Below are positions 25,329 to 33,142 of a stretch of DNA of 64,000 nt, piece by piece. The notes under the pieces were generated by a model. That model was not told the DNA's origin and did no database searches. It saw only the letters and a program-made list of their open reading frames with translations. The stretch is from assembly GCF_000262465.1 (NCBI RefSeq), contig NZ_CM001489.1:3914033-3978032 (forward strand). Reading direction: 5' to 3'. The stretch's first letter is position 1. Every line of letters begins with the position of its first letter. Source of the stretch: Frankia sp. QA3. GTDB lineage: Bacteria > Actinomycetota > Actinomycetes > Frankiales > Frankiaceae. The position numbers were made by a program, and so were the translations under genes.

Positions 25329-26360
25329 ATGCAGCTCGGGATGGTCGGCCTCGGCCGGATGGGCGCCAACCTGGTGCGCCGGCTGATCCGCGACGGCCAC
25401 GAGTGCGTGGTCTACGACGTGAACGCCGAGGCCATCAAGGCCCTGGAGGCCGAGGGCGCCACGGGGGCGCGGACGCTCGCCGAGTTCGCCGCGGCCCTGC
25501 GTCCCCCGCGGACCGCCTGGATCATGGTGCCGGCCGGGTTGACCGGGCAGACCGTCGACGCGGTCGCCGAGCACTTCGCGCCGGGCGACATCATCATCGA
25601 CGGCGGCAACTCGTACTACCGGGACGACATCCGCAAGGCGAAGGAACTCGCCGCCAAAGGCATCCACTACGTCGACGTCGGCACCTCCGGTGGCGTGTTC
25701 GGCCTGGAGCGCGGCTACTGCCTGATGATCGGCGGCGAGCCGGAGGTCGTCGCCCGGCTGGAGCCGCTGTTCGAGACGATCGCCCCCGGCGTCGGCTCGA
25801 TCCCCCGCACGCCCGGCCGCGACGGCGAGCCGGTTCAGGCCGAGAGGGGTTACCTGTACTGCGGGCCGAACGGCGCCGGACACTTCGTCAAGATGGTCCA
25901 CAACGGCATCGAGTACGGCATGATGGCCGCCTTCGCCGAGGGGCTCGCCATCCTCGACAAGGCGAACATCGGCCGCGAGGCCCTGGAGCACAACGCCGAG
26001 ACGGCCCCGCTGGGCGACCCGGAGTTCTACCAGTACGACTTCGACACCGCCGCGATCGCCGAGGTCTGGCGGCGGGGCAGCGTCGTCAGCTCCTGGCTGC
26101 TCGATCTCACCGCCGCCGCGTTGCAGGAGGATCCCGAACTCGCCGAGTTCAGCGGCCGGGTCTCCGACTCGGGTGAGGGCCGCTGGACGGTGCTCGCCGC
26201 GGTGGAGGAGGGTGTGCCCGCGCATGTGCTGACCGCCTCCCTGTACGAGCGGTTCAGCTCCCGCGGCGAGAGCCTGTTCGCGGACAAGCTGCTCTCGGCG
26301 ATGCGCAAGCAGTTCGGCGGCCACGCGGAGCAGAAGCACGCCCCGAAGCCGGCCGGCTGA
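25329..26360 (+). CDS. gnd: 6-phosphogluconate dehydrogenase, short (NAD-type) form
   Basis: 343 residues. It oxidatively decarboxylates 6-phosphogluconate to ribulose 5-phosphate. The Rossmann motif [20 protein letters not shown] is at the very N-terminus. The residue after strand 2 is Asp in [10 protein letters not shown], which favours NAD over NADP. Family motifs are [29 protein letters not shown] and [20 protein letters not shown], with the catalytic Lys in VKMVHN. At about 340 residues it belongs to the short class rather than the roughly 470-residue Gnd. A 17-residue insertion-like segment ([15 protein letters not shown]) precedes [12 protein letters not shown]. Confidence 0.93.
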   Translation: MQLGMVGLGRMGANLVRRLIRDGHECVVYDVNAEAIKALEAEGATGARTLAEFAAALRPPRTAWIMVPAGLTGQTVDAVAEHFAPGDIIIDGGNSYYRDDIRKAKELAAKGIHYVDVGTSGGVFGLERGYCLMIGGEPEVVARLEPLFETIAPGVGSIPRTPGRDGEPVQAERGYLYCGPNGAGHFVKMVHNGIEYGMMAAFAEGLAILDKANIGREALEHNAETAPLGDPEFYQYDFDTAAIAEVWRRGSVVSSWLLDLTAAALQEDPELAEFSGRVSDSGEGRWTVLAAVEEGVPAHVLTASLYERFSSRGESLFADKLLSAMRKQFGGHAEQKHAPKPAG

Positions 26361-26398
26361 GCCCGTCGGCGGGGACAGATCAGGTGTCGGCGGCGAGA

Positions 26399-27274
26399 TC
26401 AGGTGTCGGCGGCGAGGTCGGAGACGTCACCCATGACGATCATGGGATGGGCGGTGGGCTTCAGCCAGCGCAGGATGGACGTCAGCGCGTCCTGCTCGAC
26501 GGCGACGCAGCCCCGGGTCGGCGCCTCGTGATCGACGTGCAGCCAGATGTCCCCGCCGACCTGGTCGCCCAGCGGCCGGGTCGGGTCTGACGGGGGACGC
26601 CCAGGCAGTCTGTTGTAGTCGATGGCGACGACGTAGTTGAACGCGTCAGCCATCGGCTGCCCCTGAGGCGCCGCCGTCCGGTAGAACGCCGGCCGGTACT
26701 CGTAGGGTAGGCCGGTGCCCGGGTCGGCCAGCCGGCCGCCGGCCGCCGTCAGGCTGAACACCCCGATCGGGCTGCGCAGGTCGCCCTCATGGTGGGTGAA
26801 GGTCCACCCGTTGGCGCCGTTGCGTCCGGTCAGCGGGGCACCGAACGGCTCCCAGGGGGCGTCCGGGTTGGCGCGCTGCCACAGCGTCACGTTGTTGGTG
26901 TTCGCGTCCCGGTCGGCGCCGCTCGCCACGATCACCTGGAGCGCGTCCCTGGGGATCTTCGCCGACATGACCGCGCCGATGCCGGGGACGGCGCCACGGT
27001 CCCCGGCCGCGCCGTCCGTGCCGTCGGCCCGATTCGGCCGCAGCGGCTCCGTGCCTGCCGCCGCCGGTGCGGCCGACGACCCGGAAGCGTCGGCGGCCGC
27101 CGACGCCGGCGGCCTGGGGTCCCGATCCGAGCCAGGACCGCTGAAGTGGACGGCGCCCGCGGCGCCCACGACCAGAGTCACACCGGCGGCCGCGACGCCG
27201 ACGGCGACCGACCGGCCCCGCGCGGAGCCCGCGCGTGCCCGGATCCGGTGAGGTCTGCTGCGGTGATCGGCCAT
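26399..27274 (-). CDS. L,D-transpeptidase (YkuD-type) with N-terminal signal anchor
   Basis: 291 residues from an ATG at 27274 with GGAG well placed upstream. A basic leader (HRSRPHRIRARAGSARGR) precedes a hydrophobic segment VGVAAAGVTLVVGAAGAV, giving export or anchoring. A Pro/Ala/Ser linker follows, then a YkuD-like catalytic domain: GDLRSPIGVFSLTAAGG, YNRLPGRPPSD and the active-site segment IWLHVDHEAPTRGCVAVEQD with the catalytic Cys at about residue 255. L,D-transpeptidases make 3-3 cross-links or attach proteins to peptidoglycan. The HxxxxxxxGC spacing is slightly divergent from the canonical S(H)G(C)R form. A 19-bp direct duplication covers its stop codon. Confidence 0.85.
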   Translation of the reverse strand: MADHRSRPHRIRARAGSARGRSVAVGVAAAGVTLVVGAAGAVHFSGPGSDRDPRPPASAAADASGSSAAPAAAGTEPLRPNRADGTDGAAGDRGAVPGIGAVMSAKIPRDALQVIVASGADRDANTNNVTLWQRANPDAPWEPFGAPLTGRNGANGWTFTHHEGDLRSPIGVFSLTAAGGRLADPGTGLPYEYRPAFYRTAAPQGQPMADAFNYVVAIDYNRLPGRPPSDPTRPLGDQVGGDIWLHVDHEAPTRGCVAVEQDALTSILRWLKPTAHPMIVMGDVSDLAADT

Positions 27275-27660
27275 GTCTCCGGCTTCCGGAACGACGCCGC
27301 GGGCGGGGCGGCGTCGCGCTGTCGAGTGCCGACGCTCCCGGCGGCGACCGCGCCCGCGCCACCGGGGTGCGACCACGGCGCACCGGTCACGACGATACGG
27401 ATCGCCTCCTGCTCTTCCACGGGGTACCCCAGTGGACTGCCCACGCCATCCAGCCACAACACGCGAACGCTGGGTGACATCCGGGAATGCCACCCGGGAC
27501 GGATCCGCATCATCCGCCCACTCTCCCCTCCGGCTCGTCACCTGACATGCCCCGAACCAGCTCGAAACGCGCACACCCGACAAGAACAGCGCAATGATGA
27601 ATACAATCCGGAACGATCACCACGCAGAGGGCGATAGATTGCCACCTCGGATCTGCCGAT
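27275..27660. other. Intergenic region before the IS607 remnant
   Basis: 386 bases with lower GC toward 27560-27660. No gene was found. Its right part may contain the eroded 5' end of the IS607 resolvase (the family DNA-binding domain is N-terminal), but I could not recognise a helix-turn-helix in any frame. Confidence 0.4.
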
Positions 27661-27681
27661 CGGCAGCCCGCCGGCAGGCCG

Positions 27682-28035
27682 GTGGTTACCAGGGCCCAAA
27701 GGGGGGTGTATGCCCGGGTGTCGTGCGCTGACCAGTGTGGTGACGTGGACCGGCAGGTCGCCCGGATCACCACGCGGGCGGGTGAGCAGGGCATTCCGGT
27801 CGGTCGGGTCGTGACCGAGGTCGGTTCGGCCCTGAACGGCCACCGACGGGCGTTGCCCGCGTTGCTCCATGACCCGCAGGTCGCGACGATCGTCGTCGAG
27901 CACCGTGATCGGTTCGCCCGGTTCGGTGCCGAGTACATCGAAGCCGCTCTCGCCGCGTCCGGCCGGCGGTTGCTGGACGTGCCGGGGTCGGCAGGCCGCC
28001 GTGGCGCCGTGAACAGGGCCCGCCGCCCTCACGCG
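27682..28035 (+). pseudogene. IS607-family serine resolvase (TnpA) remnant
   Basis: The frame reads GVYARVSCADQCGDVDRQVA, then EVGSALNGHRRALPALLHDP, and TIVVEHRDRFARFGAEYIEAAL. This is the conserved catalytic domain of IS607-type serine recombinases, with the catalytic Ser in YARVS. The N-terminal MerR-like DNA-binding domain is missing. After GRRLLDV the sequence jumps straight to AGRRGAVNRARR, which matches the extreme C-terminus of the family, so about 25-30 residues (the helix before YGRR) appear deleted. No stop codon follows and no tnpB/orfB is present. It is an inactive relic marking past insertion beside the HerA/TraG island. Confidence 0.8.
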
Positions 28036-28187
28036 AACGACGAGGGTCGGATCACGCCCGACCGGGTTAGGCCCGTCGCCGGGACCGGCGCTCCCAGGCC
28101 GCCGCCCGAGCACCCCCGCCACCGCCCCGGCCCCCACCGATCCGGCCCGTCACCGCTCGGGCCCCCACCGAATCAGGCCCGACGACC

Positions 28188-31100
28188 GTGCTCGACGGCT
28201 TCCAGTTCCACCGCATCCTGGCCACCCCGCGGCGCCCGGAAGGGACCGACCGTCCCGACCCCGTCCCGCCCGCGCTGTTCGCCGCGCTCGTCGGGGCGCA
28301 CGCCGAGCTGACCTCGCTCGACGCCGGTCCGGCCGCGCCGGGCGTCGCCGTCGCCTGGCTGCGCGGTCCGGGCGAGTCGCACATCCGCTTCCTCGCCGGT
28401 GGCCGGCCCTACTTTCCCCCGGGTACCATCCCCGCGGCTGCCCCACCACCCCCGGCCTTCCCACCGGGCCCGGCCTTCCCACCGGGCCGGGTGTTCCCGC
28501 CGGACCGGACCTTCCCAGCGGCTGTTGAGATCCCGGCGTCGCAGGCCGGCGGGTGGCCGGGTCCCGAGGGCGCGGGGCTGCCGGCGCTCCCGCCGTTTCC
28601 CGGGCCGCCCCGCCCGAGTCCCCCCCGGCCCGCGCCGGCGCCGCTGGCGGCCAGGCCGGCCCCGCTGCTCTACCCGCCCGGGTCGACGGCGGTGGCCCTG
28701 GCGCCCGGCGCCGTCCTCGACGACCTCGCCCGTTTCCCGTACTGGCTGCGCTGCGGCGGAACCCCGGACGCCCTGTGGGCGCCTTCCCCGGGCGGGGAGA
28801 GCGGCGTCCAACCCCCGACGGGCGCGCGACGCGGCTCGTTCGACGACTACGCCGCCCACCTCGTCGGCCCGTTCGCCTGGCTGGTGCTGGCCTGGCCGGT
28901 GCCGCCGCACCGCCTCGCCGAGGAACGCGACGCCCTCGCCCGGACCATCCCCGCGCTGCGCCTGCGCGAGCACGACCAGGACGCCCGGCTCGACCTGGAG
29001 CGGGCCGAGCACCGCCATCGGGAGCTCGGGCGGGCCGCGGCGAGCGGGATGTGGGACGTCGAGATCCTCGTCGGCGGGGCCAGCAGGGCCGGCGCGTTCT
29101 CCCTGGCGGCGCTGCTGTGCAGCTCCAGCGACCTCGACGAACTGCCCTACACGCTGCGCCCGCTGGGCCCCGCGACGTCGTTCGCCGGCGCCTGGGCGCC
29201 GCGCCCGGCGGGTCCCGCGGATGGGGCCGAGCGTAGCCCGTTCCGGGCCGGCGCCGAGCTGCTCGCCGCGCTGGCCCGCCCGCCCGGCCGGGAACTTCCG
29301 GGCATCACGCTCGTCACCCCGCACACCTTCGACGTGACGCCGGAGAGCCCGGACGGCGGCGGGCCCGCGGACCCGCGCGGCGCGCCCGGGGCGGTGCGGC
29401 TCGGCGACGTCCTCGACGCCGGCTGGTCGCCGGCCGGCACGCTCGCCGTCCCGCGGTCCACGCTGAACCGGCATGCGTTCGTCTGCGGCGCCACCGGCTC
29501 CGGGAAGTCGCAGACCGTGCGGTCCCTGCTGGAGTCGCTGGCCCGCGCCCCGGCGCCGGTGCCGTGGCTGGTCCTGGAGCCGGCGAAGGCGGAGTACGCG
29601 CGGATGGCCGGCCGGCTGGCCGATCTCGCCGGACCGGTGGAGCGCGGCGGCACGGGGGGACACGGCGGCACGGGGGGACACGACGGCACGGGGGGACACG
29701 GCGGCACGGGGGGACACGACGGCACGGGGGGACACGACGGCACGGGGGGCGTCGGGCACGCCGTGCGGCCCGGCGAGGTGCTCGTCATCCGGCCGGGCCG
29801 GCTCGACGCCGCGCCGGCGTCGCTGAACCCGCTGGAGCCGGAGGCCGGCTTCCCGTTGCAGAGCCACCTCGACCTGGTCCGCGCGCTGTTCCTCGCAGCC
29901 TTCGAGGCGCACGAGCCGTTCCCCCAGGTCCTCGCCCGCGCGCTCACCGTCTGCTACCGGGACCTGGGCTGGAACCTGGTACTCGACCGGCCCGAGCCAC
30001 CGCACCGGCCGCGATTCCGCGTCAGCGGGCCGGACGCGGATCCGCCGGTCGAGGCGCGCCGGCGCTACCCGACCCTCGGTGACCTGCAGCGAACCGCGGC
30101 CAGGGTGGTGGAGAACATCGGCTACGGGGCGGAGGTCACCGCCGACGTCCGCGGGTTCGTCGACGTGCGCATCGGCAGCCTGCGGGAGGGCAGCCCCGGG
30201 CGGTTCTTCGAGGGCGGCCACCCCATCGACATCGGCGCGCTGCTGACCCGCAACGTCGTCATCGAGCTCGAGGACATCACCAGCGACCAGGACAAGGCGT
30301 TCCTGCTCGGGGCGGTTCTCATCCGCATCGTCGAGCATCTGCGGGTTCGGTTCGGGGCCGCGGGCGCCGGCGGGCTGCGTCACGTCCTCGTCGTCGAGGA
30401 GGCGCACCGGCTGCTCAAGAACGTCACCGACGGGCCGGCGGCGGCCGCGGTCGAGTTGTTCGCCTCCCTGCTCGCCGAGATCCGCGCCTACGGCGAGGGC
30501 CTCGTCGTCGTGGAGCAGATCCCGGCGAAGATCCTGCCTGACGTCATCAAGAACACCGCCCTGAAGGTGATGCACCGGCTGCCGGCCGCGGACGACCGGG
30601 AGGCCGTCGGCGCCACGATGAACCTGCGCCCGGAGCAGTCCGAGGCCGTCGTGGCGCTGCCGGCCGGCGTGGCCGCCGTCAGCGTGGACGGCATGGACCG
30701 CCCGGTGCTGGCCCGGATGGTCGCCGGCGACGCCCGGGAGACGCCGCACCTCGCCCGCTACGACCGGGTCCCGCTGGCCGGCCGACGCAGCCTGCGCTGC
30801 GGCGCCGCGTGCGCCGTCGGGCGGGCCTGCACCCTGGAGGAGACGGAGACCGCCGCCCTCGCCGCCCAGGATCCCCGGCTGGTGCTGTGGGTCGAGGCGG
30901 TCGCGGCCCACCAGGTGATGGGTTTCGCCCACGTGCTGGGCCTCGCGCCGTTCGCCCCCGCGCCGGCGCTGCGGGCGATGCTGGCCGCGCAGCCGCCGCG
31001 GCGGCTCGACTGCCTGCTCGCCCACGCCACCGACCGGGCCACCGATGCCCGCGCCCGGCTGCTGCGCCCGTCCGTCGATCCGGACGAGTTCGCCGCCGCG

Positions 31101-31586
31101 CTGCGCGCCACGCTGCGCCGGCTGCTGGTCCCGGCGCCCACCGACGCGCGGTTGGACTCCCGGCGGTTCACCGCGGGCGTCTACCGCTGGCAGGACGTCC
31201 GGCTGGCCCTCGGCGAGGCCGTCCGCCGGCAGGGCCCGGACGCGGGCCCCCACCCGCTCACCTCGTCCTGGCACGATCGCGGCCTGGCCGTCGCCGGCGG
31301 CACGGTCGGCGAGCAGCTCGCCTGGCTGCGCGCCAGCCCGGTCTACGCCGGCGGCGAGGATCAGGTCAGCGTCGGCGACGTGACGGCGAGCGGGCTGGTC
31401 GACGCGGTGCGGGAGCTCGTCGGCGGGACGGATGCCGGGGCCGTCGCGATCGCGCTGGAGCGCGCCTGCGCCGGCCCGGGTCTGGCGGACCTGGTCGACC
31501 AGATCGCCAACCTCGTCGAGACGGGCGCGGGCGGCCCGCTGGCCGGGCCCGAGACGCCGATCTCACCGGCCGCGGCCGGCCGGTGA
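28188..31586 (+). CDS. HerA/VirB4-like P-loop ATPase with Pro-rich and Gly-repeat insertions
   Basis: 1132 residues from a GTG with a weak upstream site. The first about 80 residues are folded, followed by a Pro-rich linker (about 85-165) and a region resembling the HerA N-terminal barrel. The ATPase has Walker A FVCGATGSGKSQT (about 430-442) and Walker B HVLVVEEAHRLL (about 730-741). It also carries the C-terminal HerA/TraG signature IKNTALKVMHRLPAADDREA with RPEQSEAVVALPAGVAAV, as in DNA translocases and conjugative coupling ATPases. A six-fold GGTGGH/DGTGGH repeat lies shortly after Walker A, and a Cys cluster CGAACAVGRAC occurs near residue 870. No NurA nuclease is adjacent. The convergent lipoprotein gene and the TraG-like membrane protein at 33143 are the likely partners. 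A DNA- or protein-translocating motor at the envelope, or a defence ATPase, are the main options. Confidence 0.85.
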   Translation: MLDGFQFHRILATPRRPEGTDRPDPVPPALFAALVGAHAELTSLDAGPAAPGVAVAWLRGPGESHIRFLAGGRPYFPPGTIPAAAPPPPAFPPGPAFPPGRVFPPDRTFPAAVEIPASQAGGWPGPEGAGLPALPPFPGPPRPSPPRPAPAPLAARPAPLLYPPGSTAVALAPGAVLDDLARFPYWLRCGGTPDALWAPSPGGESGVQPPTGARRGSFDDYAAHLVGPFAWLVLAWPVPPHRLAEERDALARTIPALRLREHDQDARLDLERAEHRHRELGRAAASGMWDVEILVGGASRAGAFSLAALLCSSSDLDELPYTLRPLGPATSFAGAWAPRPAGPADGAERSPFRAGAELLAALARPPGRELPGITLVTPHTFDVTPESPDGGGPADPRGAPGAVRLGDVLDAGWSPAGTLAVPRSTLNRHAFVCGATGSGKSQTVRSLLESLARAPAPVPWLVLEPAKAEYARMAGRLADLAGPVERGGTGGHGGTGGHDGTGGHGGTGGHDGTGGHDGTGGVGHAVRPGEVLVIRPGRLDAAPASLNPLEPEAGFPLQSHLDLVRALFLAAFEAHEPFPQVLARALTVCYRDLGWNLVLDRPEPPHRPRFRVSGPDADPPVEARRRYPTLGDLQRTAARVVENIGYGAEVTADVRGFVDVRIGSLREGSPGRFFEGGHPIDIGALLTRNVVIELEDITSDQDKAFLLGAVLIRIVEHLRVRFGAAGAGGLRHVLVVEEAHRLLKNVTDGPAAAAVELFASLLAEIRAYGEGLVVVEQIPAKILPDVIKNTALKVMHRLPAADDREAVGATMNLRPEQSEAVVALPAGVAAVSVDGMDRPVLARMVAGDARETPHLARYDRVPLAGRRSLRCGAACAVGRACTLEETETAALAAQDPRLVLWVEAVAAHQVMGFAHVLGLAPFAPAPALRAMLAAQPPRRLDCLLAHATDRATDARARLLRPSVDPDEFAAALRATLRRLLVPAPTDARLDSRRFTAGVYRWQDVRLALGEAVRRQGPDAGPHPLTSSWHDRGLAVAGGTVGEQLAWLRASPVYAGGEDQVSVGDVTASGLVDAVRELVGGTDAGAVAIALERACAGPGLADLVDQIANLVETGAGGPLAGPETPISPAAAGR
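29646..29753. repeat. Tandem repeat, six 18-bp units, inside the HerA-like gene
   Basis: Units GGCGGCACGGGGGGACAC or GACGGC... encode alternating GGTGGH and DGTGGH hexapeptides. The six copies run without indels, shortly after Walker A, so they form a flexible loop next to the ATP site. Confidence 0.9.
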
Positions 31587-31593
31587 GATCGGC
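31556..31593. terminator. Bidirectional terminator overlapping the HerA-like stop codon
   Basis: GCCGATCTCACCGGCC (31556-31571) and GGCCGGTGAGATCGGC (31578-31593) form a perfect 16-bp stem with a 6-base loop. The TGA of the + strand ATPase gene (31584-31586) lies within the right arm, and the convergent lipoprotein gene ends at 31596. Confidence 0.88.
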
Positions 31594-31595
31594 GG

Positions 31596-32579
31596 TCAGG
31601 AAGCGGGGAACTGGGCCGCCGGGACCGGCACGCTGGTGGCGTTGCCGCCGGCCACCGCGAACAGGGTGAGCCGGTACGTCCTGTACTGGATCGACGTCGA
31701 CAGGCGCCGGGTCGTGAAGGCCACACCGCTGTCGAACTTGCTGAACGAGCAGTTGCGGGTGAACCGGGCGGCGTCGGTGTCCCAGTCCTCGCCCAGGGTG
31801 TAGAAGACGTCGAAGGAGCCATCGGGTAGCCCATCGACCGTCGTGCTGCTGCCGCCCCGGACGAAGATGTTGCGTACCCGCGCGCCCCCCTCGGTCAGCT
31901 TGACCACGGCGTCGTGGGACGCGGGCGCCTCGACGGTGAGCTTGCCGTAGCCGCCTCGACGGCCGGGGCCGATGCTGCCGTTGTCCGGCCGGCGGGTCTG
32001 GTCCGGCTGGCCGGCCGGCAGGAACGAGCCGACCCGGTAGGGGTTGGTCGAGTCCGCCGTCGCGAGCGCCGCGACGGCCAGCCGGGTCAGGTGCGCGCCG
32101 TTGCCGGCCGACGCACGGCGCCCGCCCGAGCTGCCGGTGCACAGCACCTGCCGGTCGGCGTCGGCGCGCAGGCTGTCCAGATCGGTGCCGAGGGCGAGCA
32201 GCGCGGCGACGAGCTGCCCGTGCGCGGCGCGCGCCCGCACCGGCGGGGCGGTGCGCTCCAGCGTCGTGCGCTGGGTCGTCAGGTCCGCCGCGGCCGTGCG
32301 CAGCGCCCCGGACAGGTCGGTCGGCGTCTGCGCACCCGAGACCGCTGTGAAGTCCGGGGTGAGCGCGGTGTCCAGGCCGGTCAGCACCTGCTGGTAGGTC
32401 GCGGGGGCGACGCCCGTCGGCGTGGGAGAAGGCCGCGGGGGCGACGCGGGCGCGACCGTGCCGGAGGGGAGGGCGGGTAGGCCCGTCGCCGGATCAGACC
32501 CACCGCAGGCGGCCGCCCACAGCAGCGCCAACGCGGCGATGCCGGTCCCGAGAACCCGCCGCCGAGCGCCCCGCACCAT
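31596..32579 (-). CDS. Lipoprotein of unknown function next to the HerA-like ATPase
   Basis: 327 residues from an ATG at 32579 with GGGGGA upstream (in-frame starts exist up to 32624). The basic N-terminus, hydrophobic stretch LGTGIAALALLWAAAC and the Cys form a lipobox signal. A Pro/Thr-rich linker follows, then a helical segment (YQQVLTGLDTALTPDFTAVS to LDSLRADADRQV). A C-terminal beta-rich domain (GGYGKLTVEAPASHDAVVKL, FVRGGSSTTVDGLPDGSFDV, NCSFSKFDSGVAFTTRRL) resembles secreted domains of unknown function seen with actinobacterial membrane sensors. It is convergent with the ATPase and divergent from the TraG-like gene, so the three form a compact block. Confidence 0.82.
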   Translation of the reverse strand: MVRGARRRVLGTGIAALALLWAAACGGSDPATGLPALPSGTVAPASPPRPSPTPTGVAPATYQQVLTGLDTALTPDFTAVSGAQTPTDLSGALRTAAADLTTQRTTLERTAPPVRARAAHGQLVAALLALGTDLDSLRADADRQVLCTGSSGGRRASAGNGAHLTRLAVAALATADSTNPYRVGSFLPAGQPDQTRRPDNGSIGPGRRGGYGKLTVEAPASHDAVVKLTEGGARVRNIFVRGGSSTTVDGLPDGSFDVFYTLGEDWDTDAARFTRNCSFSKFDSGVAFTTRRLSTSIQYRTYRLTLFAVAGGNATSVPVPAAQFPAS

Positions 32580-33142
32580 CGCCCATCCCCCCATCCGACC
32601 TGCGTCACGTCCGACCTGCGTCACGTCCGGCCCGCGTCACGTCCGGCCCGCGTCGCCTCGTCCACCCGCCCTGGCCGCCGCGCCGCCCCGACCTCCAGGC
32701 GTCCCGCCCGCACGCCGTGGAGTACGGGTGGCAGGAGCGTGATGTCGAGGCGAGCGTAGGAAAGTTCGCGGCCACGCCCGCCCGCAACGGCGGATCTCGC
32801 GGGCGGCCCGCGCGGAGCTCGGTCGGGCCCGCAACAGTTGGCCTGCGGGAACGGCTCCGCCTGGCGGGGGGCTGTCGGTAAGCCGACAAGCCGGCGCACC
32901 GCAGGCCGCTGCGGCACTGGAAGTCCCGGGGCCGGTCGGGCCGGGGTGCGCGGGCGGAGCACCGGGCCGCCGCGGGATCGGGCGGCAGAACGCGACAGAG
33001 CGGACACTCGGCGCCATACTGTAGACGGAGGGATTGGGTCTCGCCACGGGGCGTGCTCGCCGGCGACGGCGGCGCGGCGGGCCGGGCGGTGTGCGGGCTG
33101 GCGGGCCGGGTCCGGCGGTGACGCGACTGGCGGGGGGCGACG
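32580..33142. other. Divergent intergenic region in the HerA/TraG island
   Basis: 563 bases. The left part has short repeats (CGTCACGTCCGRCC-like units at 32605-32650). The rest holds only out-of-frame Arg-rich reading. Promoters for the lipoprotein and TraG-like genes should be here. Confidence 0.45.

Noticed and set aside
28036..28311. Continuation of the IS607 resolvase frame into the HerA-like gene
   Set aside because: After the conserved C-terminal segment the frame is Pro/Arg-rich and overlaps the HerA-like start; it is read-through, not protein.
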